DNA of 64,000 nt from Ypsolopha sequella (Eukaryota > Arthropoda > Insecta > Lepidoptera > Ypsolophidae). Shown here in pieces: positions 10,291 through 21,814 of the stretch; the first letter of the stretch is position 1, and each line of letters starts with the position of its first letter. Location of the stretch: the NCBI GenBank assembly GCA_934047225.1, contig OW204004.1:5832401-5896400 (forward strand). Reading direction: 5' to 3'. Made by a program: the position numbers and the translations under genes. Under the pieces are notes generated by a model. It saw only the letters and a program-made list of their open reading frames with translations, was not told the DNA's origin and made no database searches.

Positions 10291-10630
10291 CAAAAAGTGA
10301 AATTCCGCCGTTTATGAACGGCATCGTCAGTTTCTAAACGCTCGCTGTTTTGGTATTTGACTAATCTTCGTCAAATTGTAGAATTCGGCATTTTCTAATT
10401 TGCCCCGGCATTATTCTGTTAGAAGTATTGAGGGTCGCCTCGCTTCGCTCTGCTTCCAATATGTACCTAACACGCTCTTCACGCTCCGCTCTTTTCGCTT
10501 TCGGTTTCGACTTTTAAAAAAATTACATTCATTTTACAAATGGCGGGAATTTTTCATTCGGCAAATTGCAAAACAGCGAACGTTTAGAAACTGACGACGC
10601 CATTTGTAAATGGCGGAATTTTACTATTTG
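10291..10630. mobile_element. MITE with AAATTCCGCC ends (~340 bp)
   Basis: Inverted arms of about 65 bp (AATTCCGCCNTTTANNAANG, then GTCGTCAGTTTCTAAACG and CGCTGTTTTG) pair between 10291-10360 and 10560-10630. The interior contains GCCTCGCTTCGCTCTGCTTC, a motif also found inverted at about 32466-32500. No coding capacity. Confidence 0.65.
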
Positions 10631-11071
10631 CCCGCAACAGATACGCAGATATCGATGGTGTATAGAGGCACTAGAAGCGTCTACCTGTGTGTGCATTTGA
10701 AATCAATACGATGTACGATATATCGTTACGTGTGTAGTTTTAGTCGTTAGGATGCCGGCTCTCAGACTCGGGCAAAGATTTCAAAAGTTTAAATGAGCCC
10801 TGGCACCTAAAATCTATTGCATTGTTTTTGAATGTGTGCGTTAATATAATGCCGACGCGCGCACACTTATGAGTGCGCAATCTGTCTACCTACGGTCAGC
10901 AAACTGATCAGACTACAAAGGTTGTTAAAATGATTAACTTTAAGTGCACTTAAGGCGTCCAACTATCACTGTGTTTAGATGAGCACTGATTCCAAACGTG
11001 TGACCGTCACCCATTTAAAGGTGGAAACATTTTGGTGCTGTCATAATACGGTAAGGGCTTATCTTTACTTT
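10631..11071. other. No gene or clear repeat seen
   Basis: Unique-looking AT-rich sequence with a few short palindromes. Nothing supports a gene, RNA or element here. Confidence 0.3.
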
Positions 11072-11345
11072 TGAAATCTTTGGACTCAGGTTCAAATCCT
11101 ACCGGTCGAGCATGCCCAAATGAGTTTTTCGATGTATTTGTTACTTCTTTGTGCACTTTACCTACTACTTGCTGAACCATGAAGGAAATATAAGTAATCC
11201 TGCATGCCGCAGAAAGCGCGTATTTTTGGCAGAAGTGCGGGAATAAGGGTATGTCCCTATCACGTTGGAACGTAAAATCGTCGGCGAAAAGAGGGTGTAC
11301 GAGTGTTGGATGTTTAAGTCCACACCCGAATACACCCATGATGTT
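11072..11345 (+). mobile_element. tRNA-derived SINE, decayed copy
   Basis: A B-box-like GGTTCAAATCCTACCGGTCG is followed by the body shared with the copy at 51666: CCAAATGAG, a CCACTTGCTGAAC-like block, CACGTTGGAACGT, GGTGTACGAGTG, and a CACACCCG-type end. The tRNA 5' half (A box) is no longer clear. An open 130-codon frame on the minus strand across it is incidental. Confidence 0.55.
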
Positions 11346-12435
11346 TCTTCCTGATATATGAAAAAGTATTTGTTTTTTATCCTTTTTCATAAAAAACACG
11401 TACGATTTTAGTTATTTGCAGTGTGCCTGCGTACACAATAGTAACTACCGTCGAAACTGTCACTGTCACTCCTTATTATATCCAACTGCACCATATCCCT
11501 GTCTAACTCTAGCCAAGTTAACTTGAGACCCCGCTTCTTTGTGCTCCCTGCGATCGCTCATACTACAGGCACAGTATAAGAAAGTAGACAGTATTCTATC
11601 TTCATACAAACGGGCCGAAACGAACCCCTCCCAAAACTCGGTTCAACTCAATTTACGACAGTCGCGGTCGCACCGCAGTACGTAAACGCGTTGCCGCGTT
11701 GACATTGTAAGCCGCTCCCGCGCGTTTTCGTAAATTATGGCACGAAGTTATAGAATATTTTGTGCATTGTATGGCTGTTTAAATTAAATAATGCGACTAT
11801 TTAATATAGTCAGTTGGCAACCCTAGCGCTTTTTTAGGCACCGAGCGGCCGTAGGTATTGATTTCAAGGGCACCGCCCAGTTAACGGGACACCTAACGCT
11901 AGAACATCAACAACACCAGGTTTTCAAGGGTTCATTGGAAGAAACTAGGTCTCTCCTCATATTGAAGAAAATATATTTGATTTATCGATCTTTTATCTAG
12001 GGATTCCACCTATAAACAATGTATTAAAATTTATACTTTTGTCAAAAAAAAATATGTTTTCCACCCTCTTTTTTTTTGTTTTCAATCGTTCGTTTCAAAA
12101 ACGCGGTTAAGAGATCAACTTGATTTTTTTTAAACTAGGCAATAGAAATATGAAGGGATTTTACCTAAATCCAATATTTTTTTCCACACAAAATATTTCA
12201 GTATTCATCAGTTAAAACATACCAATTTGTTGTTTCGCTGCGTAATCACTAGTATTACGCGTCCAAGACAAAGAGGCCAAAGAGCCAACATATAATCGCC
12301 TCTATGAAAAGCAAATAAGGTCTTTGCCATTAGAATTATTGTGCTGGACGGGTAATAAAAAAAGTTGCTAGGTTATGCCATCCTCTTAAACTACTGTCTG
12401 TTTCCTTATACTGTGCTACGGGCTATAATTCTAGA
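11346..12435. other. No gene seen; slightly GC-richer stretch at 11560-11720
   Basis: The stretch near 11600-11720 contains several CGCG and TCGCG steps (GCGGTCGCACCGCAG, CGCGTTGCCGCGTTG) but no ORF and no splice-site context. The rest is AT-rich without a recognisable element. Confidence 0.3.
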
Positions 12436-12540
12436 GGCCTTATTGTCCAACTTCAAGATCTATCGCTATCGCTATCAAAGGTACGCGTGATCACGTTACC
12501 TTTGAAAGCGATAGCGAAAGATGTTTAGTCAATAAAGCCC
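12436..12540. mobile_element. 105-bp hairpin MITE with CTATCGCTATCGCTATC arms
   Basis: Arms GGCCTTATTG...ATCTATCGCTATCGCTATCAAAGGTA and the inverted TACCTTTGAAAGCGATAGCGAAAGAT...CAATAAAGCC pair almost end to end around a ~12-base loop. It has no coding capacity and no clear target duplication. Confidence 0.6.
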
Positions 12541-12871
12541 CAGGTCTCAAGTTAACTTGGTCCCTCAGTGTGATGTAACAGCTTCCAAGTACGCGTTGTT
12601 GCAGTAAACTGATCATGATCTCTCAGTTACCGACGCCGGTTTTGCTTTTTTTCAGCTATCGTCTTTATTGCAATTCAATAAAGATTCTTTTTGACTGGAT
12701 CGAAGAAGTTTTTAGCGTCGTTTTGTTTATGCTCTGCGCAAGAGCTAATGCCGGTGGGCGCCTGCTGGATGGATCGCGAATCCTTTAATATCCTTTCTGA
12801 CGTTTAGGGTGGGGAGTTTTTTTGATATAATCATTCTAAATGTGCTAAACATAAAATATATATTTTAAACA
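12541..12871. other. No gene or element seen
   Basis: AT-rich sequence between two elements. Nothing here supports a feature. Confidence 0.3.
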
Positions 12872-13205
12872 ATCCATCCATCCATCCATCAGCCTAGTTC
12901 GCCCACTGCTGGACATAAGCCTTTCCAGGACTTTGCCACTCCCCACTCCCAGCGGTCATCCTGGAAGAATTGCCCATACTCACACACGCTGGGCAGGCGG
13001 GTTGGTGCCGGAACCCTCGTACCAGTGACGCCACTGCCCGTCACCAGTCTGTTCCATATAAGGCCCGGCTATTAGGGATGGATATACCGCCATCCATCGG
13101 TCCCAGGCATCCTCTTACTCTCCCCCGAATTACTTCGAGGGGGTCTTCAAGTAAGATGGTGGTACCTCCACATTCGAGCCCGGCATCAGCTCTGCCACCT
13201 GTTGA
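12872..13205 (-). mobile_element. ~340-bp SINE-like element with GATG tail, copy 1
   Basis: Minus-strand copy: the 5' end CAGGTGGCAGAGCTGATGCC lies at ~13204 and the (GATG)n tail (ATCCATCCATCC on the plus strand) at 12872. The internal blocks GGCGGTATATCCATCCCTAATAGC and GAACAGACTGGTGACGGGCA match the copies at 22296 and 33550 closely. All copies start at the same base, which favours a defined short element over random LINE truncation. Blocks are quoted from copy consensus in sense orientation, shortened here. The reading frames across it are not conserved. Confidence 0.75.
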
Positions 13206-13995
13206 GCACAATATTGAATGTTTATAAAGTCGAGGATTAACATTGATGCAATTATGAAAATTTATTTCAAAAATATCTTTCGAGTGTGCGACGACGTACA
13301 AAACTTGCATTTCCCCTCAAAAATATTCAATGATCTCGTCTCAGACATTTTCCCTGGAATTTTTAAATTAATTCAAAATTCACTTAATTTGGAAAAAAAT
13401 ATTTTATATAGTTTAATTTATAGGTAGGTAAGGTTTTTGCATTTTATTATATTATTTTAACATATTTATTGGTAGGTAATTTTAATTTAGATAAATTTTA
13501 GTTTTATAATTACTGAATTTGTTGTTTATGAATAAAGCAATTAATAAAAAAAAAGTCAATAGTTACTCAACAAAACCTTAGGTATTATCTATGTATTGTC
13601 TATGTTGCTATCGCAAAGTTTCAATTGGTTTCTTCCGTAAATAATTGCACAATTTTTGAATTGAAGAAATTTTGAATTTAAGTGTTCTGTTTAGATTAAT
13701 TAGAAAAAGGCGGATATTTCACAATCCGGCTGGGATACCACTCTTAATGTCTCATCGATAAGCTAAAATAAGATATTGATTTATGTTACAAACAGACCAT
13801 AATTAATGATTTCAACTAACAACATTGAAAAGTCTAGACTATTTATTTGCTACCAAAATATTTAATTTCAATAATTCCCAACCACGGATAAATCACGAAG
13901 TTCCCAACACTATCCAGTATTGAATTTCAAGTTCATTAATCCTTTGAGCAAGCCCGCTAAACTATTTAAACGTTATTTTATTCACTACAACATAA
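13206..13995. other. AT-rich non-coding DNA
   Basis: No gene, RNA or repeat recognised. A short ORF (13218-13427) has AT-rich composition without similarity to anything known. Confidence 0.3.
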
Positions 13996-14260
13996 TATGC
14001 ATGTTGTGGGCATATCATAGAATTGGGTATATCATGAATCATAACAATTGTTCAGTTTGACCAGTAGAGTATGCAGTTTCATTTAAAGATACCTGTTTAT
14101 TTACACCCGATATGCGTGTTAAGAGCAGCGGTATAGTTCAGTCGGTAGGACGCCGGCAACAATGCATGGTGTGGGCATATCGTAGAATTGGATATATCAT
14201 AACAATTGTTCAGTTTGACCAGTAGAGTATGCAGTTTCACAGATACCCGTTTATTTACAC
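13996..14260. repeat. ~105-bp direct repeat flanking a tRNA A-box-like segment
   Basis: Copy 1 (13996-14106) and copy 2 (14162-14260) share GGGCATATCNTAGAATTGG, CAATTGTTCAGTTTGACC and GTAGAGTATGCAGTTTCA, with small deletions in copy 2. Between them, AGCGGTATAGTTCAGTCGGT (14129-14148) reads like the A box of a tRNA. This suggests a dimeric or tandemly duplicated SINE. Part of the same motif recurs inverted at 32541-32568. Confidence 0.55.
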
Positions 14261-14284
14261 TTGACTCTAACAAAAATTATTTCG

Positions 14285-14573
14285 CAAACGGAACCCTGGA
14301 TCGAAAAATGGTCTTCTTACACCCCCAATATTTTTTAAATTAACTATCCAATGACATCCCACACTATCACTTTACGTGTAGGGGAAGTAGGTACCCTTAA
14401 AAAAAATCTTTTTCAAAATTTTACTGTACCACTTTATCGGCGTGATAAATATGTATACCCATGCCAAATAACAGCTTTCTAGTACTAATAGTCTCTAAGC
14501 TAAGCCGCGGACAGACAGACAGACGGACATGGCGAAACTATAAGGGTTCCTTGTTGTTGACTACGGAACCCTA
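14285..14573 (+). repeat. TACGGAACCCT-ended interspersed repeat, 5'-truncated copy
   Basis: The segment ends with the GACAGACAGACAGACGGACA, GGGTTCCTTG and ACTACGGAACCCT blocks that close the longer copy at 16159-16858. The ACCGGCCAAGTG start is missing. It is non-coding, and the mechanism of spread is not evident. Confidence 0.55.
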
Positions 14574-16158
14574 ACAAGCGTAAAAATCTATGAGCTAATA
14601 AGACCTGTCATTCTAATCAAGCTATAATGTATGGAGTATAATCACCGTAATATAAGAAGGTAGTTATTTCAGACCATCATTTTGTAAATATCCATATATC
14701 TTCAGGTATCCCTCTGATCTGATTTCTCATTTATTTATCAATCGAGTCATGCGAGCTCTTTTACTCATCTGTATAATCCCAATAAATAAGAAATAAGTTA
14801 AAAAAACGTCAACTGTCAGGCTTTTCCTTATACAAATACCAATTTCCATATTGCAATATTATCGATAACGAGTTGTCACTAAAAACAGGAAAGTTTCGAA
14901 GTATTTAGATTAGTCACGTCCATAAATAATTCAGAGGGACATCTTTGCGGTCGTCTAACCTAGAAATAGCGCTTCTTCGACTACAAATTCGGAAACAATG
15001 GAGTAACTATGAATGACGCACTCCTGATTCATAATTGTGTCACAATAATTCGTAATCTTGGGTCCTATTTGCGGTTTCGGCGTCTTAATTTTCATGGAAA
15101 ATTAATTGATTCGCTCTGAATATTAAAGGTTTATTACTAGATTAATAACGTGAACTTTATCGCAAAAATCTTTTAAAACCTCCTTCCTCTTAAGGGGAAC
15201 GAAAATACAAACAGAAATAAAATGTCAGCTTTCGGATGATTTTGTTGCAATAATTAGGTTACGTATAGCCATAAAAAAAATACATGTTTTTGGTTGAACT
15301 TTAAGGTATTCATTTTCCACAAACCACGTTAATCGATTCATATTTGTACTGTCAATGAATTTTTTTGTAACCCTCTATTGCACTATTCTTATCGATTTTG
15401 TTTCAGGTATCGCTTTCGCGATTTTGTTGGTTTTTTTTTAATAAAATTAGTGTGAATGATATCTATTCATTTTCCAAATACCACGTTATTCGGGTCAAAA
15501 AAAGCACCCCCTTTTTCCAAAAATACGAAAATCCACTGATGCAATTTGCAATTTACTGAAACTTATTTTTTCAGATTAATGTATTTTAAAATGTGTTGAA
15601 AATCTGTAGTCTGTCTAGCTCTCGGAGAGACAGACACAGGCGTGTGTATGGAGTTATACCTGGCAAAGGGGTTAGTCACGTACATGTAGCACCAAGGGTG
15701 TTTTGGTCTGTTTTAGAATAAGATTACTAACATAGGATAACAACTTTTGAGTATTATTAAAAAAATGTAAACCTCATGTAGTCTTTAAATAAATAAATAT
15801 TATTATTGTTATATGTATGTATGTATGTAAGTAAGTTATAGGACACCTAATGAAACGCAAAAATATGTATTTTCAAATAAAATTTCAATTGCTGTTATTT
15901 TGTAAATATGTTTGGATTTCGTCAAAACTGGTGTTATGGAAACGTTTATCTTGCATCAAACCAAAATGGCGGACGGGCATCAAACCAAAATGGCGGACGG
16001 GTAGGGTGGACCTTACAGCAGCATTAAAAGTCACTGTAATATTTGAAAGTCCATAAAATTGCGTTCAAAATCAAACTTCGTATGTCGATGATTCAATATA
16101 ACACCTTAAAAGACATAAGTATAAGCATATCTGGCGGTTTTATAGAGTATTAACGAAT
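14574..16158. other. Mostly anonymous DNA with a LINE trace and a 24-bp tandem duplication
   Basis: At 15597-15655, AAATCTGTAGTCTGTCTAGC and following bases resemble the 3' end of the NRRAC-type LINE (see 50912). A (TATG)n run lies at 15813-15830. CATCAAACCAAAATGGCGGA plus CGGG is duplicated perfectly at 15954-16001. The rest, including 14930-15080, has no recognised repeat and no ORF of note. Confidence 0.4.
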
Positions 16159-16858
16159 AAAAAACCGGCCAAGTGTGAGTCGGGCCTCGCTCTTTTAGGG
16201 TTCCGTACATCTAACCAATTATTTCAAACTAGATATTTATTTAATTTTAAGTAATGCTCTACTTAAATAATTTCAACAGAAATTACAAACTCTTCATTAC
16301 CTACACAATTCATGAAACAAAACTGCAAAATTAAGTTGGTTGAGTATTCGGGGACGTAACCCTAAAAATACATTACAAATACATTAAATTATTGCGTTTT
16401 TAGTATCTATTTGTTGTTAAGTACAGCATATGGTACATAATATACAATAATTTCAAATTCCTAACTGCTTTGGCCTAAAAAAAAATCGTCTAAACATTCA
16501 AATTTGATAGCCCCTCATTTCTTTACTTTTCAAGATAAAAAAATTAAAAAATATATTTATACTCTACTTAATGAACTCTAAACAATGACACATGTGGGGA
16601 CATGCTAGGGTAGAAATTTTGTTTTCGGCTCCATTTTCATGTACCTATGGAGCCCCCCCCTGAAAAATAATTTAATTACATTTTAAATTCAAAATTCGGT
16701 TTTGGGTCAACATTTTACACAACATATACAAATTTTAGATTTCTATCTCATTCCGTCTAAGAGCCAGAGACCCGTGTCATACGGACAGACAGACGGCCAG
16801 CGGAGTGACATAAATTAATAGGGCTCCGATTTGTCCTTTGGGTACGGAACCCTTAAAA
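16159..16858 (+). repeat. ACCGGCCAAGTG...TACGGAACCCT interspersed repeat, full-length type
   Basis: This 700-bp copy has both ends: AAAACCGGCCAAGTGTGAGT followed by GGGTTCCGTACAT at the start, and GACAGACAGACGGCCAGCGG, GGGCTCCGATT and GGTACGGAACCCT at the end. Related copies are at 14285, 41578, 48278, 52290 and 56431. The two GGGTTCC/GGAACCC boxes near the ends are inverted relative to each other. Such repeats are widespread in Lepidoptera as far as I remember; the class is not settled. Confidence 0.65.
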
Positions 16859-17458
16859 ATGATACATTTTATGTACAATTTAAGAATATGACTGCTCAGT
16901 CGTCATTCCAATACCCTAAATGATAGTAACGGATTTTCCTAGTACTTAACACCATTTTCCTCACACATCAAATTTGTCACGTAGTCCATCTTATAATTTA
17001 TTCCTTCAAGTGTTTCATCCTTGTCATCTTCGTCATATAATAGTCATGTGCCGTCAACTTGTGGTCTAATTTTCATTAAGTCTTCTACGTGATTTTCTAC
17101 GTCACGTTTGACATTGGGGGTCTTCCAGATAGCATATATCCTGTTTAGCTGACGTGTCTTCAGAATGTGGTCAGAAAAATCAATAGAGGATAGCTGAATT
17201 ATAGTCTTCTTCTGACTAACAATTCGTATTAGTGTTTATCGATAAAATACTAACATACATAGGTAATACATATACTTATATATTACTATGTAGTATATAG
17301 GATGGGATTTAGTCGGCCGCCTGGATTCGTGCTGGGGGCTCGGTTGGTGATCATTGAACCTTGTTCCTGGTCCCTGGCCGGGTCTCCGGTATGGGTTCGG
17401 GCGGTTGATTGGATTTCACCTTTTATAATAATTTTACCTATAATTTTAATCGTATATA
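16859..17458. other. No gene seen; GC-rich patch at 17305-17420
   Basis: The patch GTCGGCCGCCTGGATTCG...GGTTCGGGCGGTTG is GC-richer than its surroundings and sits directly beside the foldback copy B. It resembles no known family and could be the end of a decayed repeat. Confidence 0.25.
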
Positions 17459-18494
17459 CAGGGTGGAAAAAATGAAAGGGCCCTGGAGAGGAACTACCTT
17501 AAATCCTTTAGTTAGCTCATTTTACTGAAAAGAAACATTCCTTTATTTTTTAAAAGAAACAAAACTGCATTCAAAGATATTCTAAAATTTGCTTGTCTCA
17601 CCCGGGAACTGAACCAACTAAAAATTAAAAAAATAAACCCTCGCAATTTTACTATACAAATTGGTAGGATTATTGTTCAGGATAAAATTTGTCTAATAAA
17701 CATTTAGTCTTAAACTCATCTGTTGTGCGAGATACCCATGAAATTGAATATTTATTAAGTTCTTTATTAACAATACCTAGTACTATTCACTTGTCAAGTA
17801 ATAATGATACGCCATTATTACACAATGACAGCACGGAATAAAAGCAAAACAAAACAAAATTTGAAATTCGAACAAATACTTTTATCGATTTTAAAAATGT
17901 TGAAAGTTATCGTTTGAACTTCAAATTTGTTGCTCCGCGTTGCAACAAAAATACGTTCCTTTTTTAAACTTTCCGTCAGTATGCCTAGTGCAAGAAGGAA
18001 TTGTTCTGTGCATAGATTTATTATTACCAATTTTAACGATTTTCTTATCAAGTCTTCAACAAGGTACTTAAGATAAATAACATTAGCAAGCTTGTACTTC
18101 ATACGATGTCTTTGGTTGTAAGAGAGATAAGAAAATTATAACGTGTCATTTACTTGTTACAAGTGAACAGTACTAGGTATTGTTAACAAAGAACTTGTAA
18201 TAAATATTTAATTTCATGGGTATCTCGTACAACAGATGAGTGTAAGACCAAATGTTTATTAGACAAATTTTATTCTGAACAATAATCCTACCGATTCGTA
18301 TAATAAAATAGCGAGGGTTTATTTTTTTATTTTTAGTTCGTTCGATTCCTGGGTGAGACAGCAAATTTCAGAATATCTTTGAATGCAGTTTTGTTTCTTT
18401 TAAAAAATAAAGGAATGTTTCCTTTCAGTAAAATGAGCCAACTAAAGGATTTAAGGTAGTTCCCCTCCAGGGCCCTTAAATTTTTTCCACCCTG
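17459..18494 (+). mobile_element. CAGGGTGG foldback element, copy B (uninterrupted)
   Basis: A 1036-bp element with TA on both sides, CAGGGTGGAAAAAATG start, ~360-bp arms and a ~340-bp unique core (about 17800-18155). The arms contain TTTTAAAAGAAACAAAACTG and a B-box-like GGTTCGATTCC-type block in inverted pairs. The core has a minus-strand open frame of 94 codons (17818-18102) whose 3' half is preserved in copy A; this may only reflect DNA similarity. It serves as the undisrupted reference for copy A. Confidence 0.85.
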
Positions 18495-18923
18495 TATATT
18501 GCTACATAAATTAAATAAACATTTAATCTAAGTAGTTCATGTACATTTATTATTTTATTACATATATTTTTTTAAGATTAAAATTTGACTTGTGAAACGT
18601 GTATTATATATACCTACTTTGCAAAATAAACTTTTTGAATTTTGTTGAATTTATTTAATTTAATAATCAGTTTGATAATTGATAACAAAAGATTGATTGA
18701 TAACAAAAATCAATCTTTATTTGACCTTATTTAGTATCTGGTAAAAGCGCCTTCTTGTTTTCTCTCTGATTATTGTTTCGTGATAGGTGTCAGAGCTATA
18801 ACCTCCCAAGTGAATTTAAAAGGATAATTATACAATTTTAATTTTGAAATTCTTATCCCAATCATTTTATTATTATTCCACACACTACCCATAAAATCTA
18901 TAATACTCACAGATAATAGTACT
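18495..18923. other. AT-rich non-coding DNA
   Basis: No gene recognised. A minus-strand ORF entering from the LINE at 18924 runs on into this stretch without similarity. A small palindrome surrounds ATTGATAACAAAAGATTGATTG near 18690. Confidence 0.3.
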
Positions 18924-19360
18924 ACAGATTTCCATCTGCTACGTTCCAGACACACCTCGTTGGCCTCTTCCACATCCATCAAACTAGTCATACAGGCTCT
19001 TCTATTCCGGTTACTTTTGACATGGCCTTTCTTCAATATGTCGCCAATTTCGTCAGCATACGTCCTTCTAGAGCGGCCTGGTCGAGCTGTACCTTCCACT
19101 TGCGCGCTATAAATTTCTTCCGTCACTCTACTTTCATTCGTCCTCTCTACATGTACAAACCACCGAAGCATTCCTTATTGTATTCTAGTTACTACATCTT
19201 CCTTCAGGCCGCAACGATCCCGTTTGTCGATATTTTTCACTGTGTCATTCAATGTTAAACCACACATACTACGTAAGGAACGCATTTCCACTGCATTCAC
19301 TCTATTTTGATCTTCTTACACAACATTCATTACCATACATAAAATACTTAAATTACATAA
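18924..19360 (-). pseudogene. LINE C-terminal fragment (NRRAC...RSRWKSV type), broken
   Basis: The minus strand encodes RVNAVEMRSLRSMCGLTL, an in-frame stop, then GMLRWFVHVERTNESRVTEE, GRSRRTYADEIGDILKKGHV and NRRACMTSLMDVEEANEVC. This is the region following the reverse-transcriptase domain in a lepidopteran LINE family; I am unsure of the clade. The 3' end is cut after RSRWKSVV, and the upstream RT and endonuclease are absent. A related copy is at 50912-51420. Confidence 0.75.
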
Positions 19361-19393
19361 AATATACACTCACATTGCAGATAGATAATAATT

Positions 19394-19754
19394 ATGATAT
19401 TATATGTTTTTATAGCGAAATCCATCGCTTTAGATACTTTTAATATAATTAAAGCGCATTACAAACTAGATAAATATGTCGATTCGGCTAACTTATTTGA
19501 CAGAACTAATTAAACTTAATTTGAGCCTTCTGTCTTGTTCTTTCCGTATCGAAAAGACAAAGACAGAACGCTTATAATAAGGTTAGTCCTGTCAAATTAG
19601 TTAAATTGTGTTTAGCCGAATCGACATCATTGTCGAACTAGAAAGAGGTCGTAGGTTTGAATACTAGCCTGAGGTTTTTTTTCAAAATATTTGTCTTACA
19701 TGAAATTTGTTTGTAATTGTTATTTTCTAGTTTATAAATGGACTCTAATATATT
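19394..19754 (+). mobile_element. Hairpin-headed foldback with tRNA-like remnant, family I copy 1
   Basis: The head GCGAAATCCATCGC (hairpin, 19413-19426) is followed by inverted arms AATTAAAGCGCATTACAAACTAG and CTAGTTTATAAATGGACTCTAATAT (shortened). On the right of an inserted MITE, AGAGGTCGTAGGTTTGAATA resembles a tRNA T-arm. The arms and head match the copy at 23199-23437. A separate MITE (19476-19627) occupies its middle, so this copy is older than that insertion. No target duplication is clear. Confidence 0.55.
19476..19627. mobile_element. MITE with GTCGATTCGGCTAA arms, nested
   Basis: The 152-bp hairpin has arms TGTCGATTCGGCTAA...TTTGACAG and inverted CTGTCAAATTAG...TTAGCCGAATCGACA, with an interior of CTTGTTCTTTCCG and AAAGACAAAGACAGAACGCT. 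The same interior and GATTCGGC/GCCGAA arms appear at the centre of the larger palindrome at 35124-35467. Confidence 0.65.
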
Positions 19755-20114
19755 AAGAATAGTTTATGTCAGTCAAATTTTGCTCTAAATTTTAACTTCT
19801 ATTTATATTTTCTTATATCTATAACTTATATGTATGTTGAATTCGCATTATCGCTTATACAATAGATAACAGGCAAGATAGGGTTTCGAATCCATATTTG
19901 AACTCTTTTGTAATTATAACAAAAACAGTAATAAAATTATTATGCGTATATATAGCTAAAACGTGATGACTGTTAAAAAACATCATATTTGTGAAGTTTA
20001 TCATTACCATTGTTGAATTCGTCTTTGCCGTGGGAGCTTTAGCATATATTTTTGTATTTTTATATATGTTTCAAAATAAAGCGAAGAAAATAATAATACT
20101 GATATTATATTATG

Positions 20115-20379
20115 TTAACATTATATCATTGCAGTATAGAAACGCAGAAATAAAAGTAAATCTGGATGTGAGGAGCTCTGAACCGGGATTCGAACCCGGC
20201 GATTGCTCTAATAAGCGAAAGGTCCCGGGTTCGAATCCCGGTTTAGAGCTCCTCACATCCAGATTTACTTTTCTTTCTGCGTTTCTATACTGCAATGATA
20301 TAATGTTAATTTATATCTCCTTGCGATGGATAAATCGCCAAGTGTTCAAACATAGAAATTTATTTCTGTCATAGTTTCG
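20115..20379 (-). mobile_element. Hairpin-headed foldback with two opposed tRNA T-arms, family II copy 1
   Basis: It is flanked by an 11-bp duplication ATTATATTATG (20104-20114, 20380-20390). Read on the minus strand it starts with a head containing GGCGATTTATCCATCGCAAG, then a long inverted repeat (GCAGTATAGAAACGCAG, AAGTAAATCTGGATGTGAGG, AGCTC). At the centre two T-arm-like blocks face each other, ACCGGGATTCGAACCCGG and CCCGGGTTCGAATCCCGG, with an anticodon-arm-like TTGCTCTAATAAGCGA between. Both strands therefore read as a tRNA 3' half. The copy at 45530-45743 has the same head and arms but no tRNA core. No protein is encoded. Confidence 0.7.
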
Positions 20380-20390
20380 ATTATATTATG

Positions 20391-21261
20391 TATTCTTCAT
20401 AAAGTTGCAAAAAGGCGTCTTTTGGACACAATATTTTTCACTTTGTACAACACTGAAGAGGAGAAAAGAAAGAAGTTTTCAGAGTCGTTTTGAGTAAATT
20501 ATATTTGAAAATATATTCAGTATTTGTTAGTATTGTTTGTCTAGCAAAGTTGAACCAGCATCCTTTTCATACACATAGATAAGAATAGTATGACCATCAT
20601 ACAGTCTACTAAACCTGTGGGAACCGTCGATATTTTTCCATCACCGTCTTCTTTTTGTCTAGCCAGCCAGTAACACAATCCTTTACATCCATTCCTTGAC
20701 CCTGTCCATTCGTAACAAAACACTCAATGGACCAGCGATAATATCAAATGCACGATTAAAAGTAAATCAGGCAAAGTCAGGGGTGATACTAAATCGTTCG
20801 CATACACAACCCCAATAAACGATTCCATATTGTCCCCAAAGAGGCGATTAGTGAAAGGAGGTTCAGGGAATAGACCACCTACGTGGAGGATGCTCTATAT
20901 TTTGACTTTTTTCTTTTTAATTTCGGACGCAAAGGTATTGTTTGGTGACAGCTTCCGTGTGATATAATGGAGTAATTTGTTATTGATATATTTTGAATGG
21001 CTAGTGGGTTTAGATTGAGAATTTGTTATTCTTTTCATTCATAAAAGGATTCAATAAATTGTTTCCAACTTGTTTGTTTTGCATACCTGTTCGTTTTTAT
21101 TATTTGATTTTCCGAGTTTAATTTTGAACTTGTGTCATTTCGTCATGTCACTTTTAAATTTTCGAATAGGTAAAATAAATTGATCTACAGAGCTGAAACA
21201 GGGCCTTTTTTAATATGATTTTAATGAGAACCTAGACAGGGAAAATAATATTTATAATATA
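20391..21261. other. No gene recognised
   Basis: Minus-strand frame 20541-20723 (60 codons) has no known similarity. The rest is AT-rich unique-looking sequence with no repeat identified. Confidence 0.3.
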
Positions 21262-21392
21262 CTAGCTTTTGCCCGCGGCTTCGCCCGTGCTGATTTCGTT
21301 TGCAATTTTCGGGATAAGAATTAGCCTATGTCTAAGGCTGCAATAATTTTTTAGAGTTAAGTCCGGTGTAATGCACAATTCATATTATTAAG

Positions 21393-21669
21393 TATACAAC
21401 GTGTAACAGAAAGGTGTAACCATATTTGAAGCGCTTATTCAGTGAATGGTATAGAACAACTTTTACTATGGACCAAAACCTGTGTCTCGAAAAAAAAAAA
21501 TTTTACTGTTTCATAGAAAAATGCAACGCCGCTCGGCCGAAATGTATGGAAGGCCAGATTTTTTTCGAGATTTCAGGGTTGGCTTCATAGTAAAAGTTGT
21601 TCTATACCATTGCCTGAATAAGCTCTTCAAATATGGTTACACCTTTCTGTTTCTGTTACACGTTGTATA
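21393..21669. mobile_element. TIR element TACAACGTGTAACAGAAAGG, copy 1
   Basis: Inverted arms of about 80 bp (ACAACGTGTAACAGAAAGGT, then TTCAGTNAATGGTATAGAAC and AACTTTTACTATGG) enclose a ~115-bp core with GCTCGGCCGAAATGTATGGA. The flanks are TA, as for Tc1/mariner-type insertions. The copy at 40080-40351 has the same arms with the core in the opposite orientation. Confidence 0.75.
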
Positions 21670-21814
21670 AATGGCTACTGACTCGGTACTGCTTCATTTT
21701 CATTTTTCATTTGTAGTCGATTAGCATTGCGCGGGAATATTATTAAAAATCCGGACGTAATTACGAATCCGGACAAAAGTCCGGACATGGTTACCAAATC
21801 CGCAGGGTTATTAC

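Noticed and set aside
12970..13310. 85- and 89-codon ORFs within the ~340-bp repeat
   Set aside because: Frames shift between the four copies, so no protein is conserved; the family is better explained as a SINE-like repeat.
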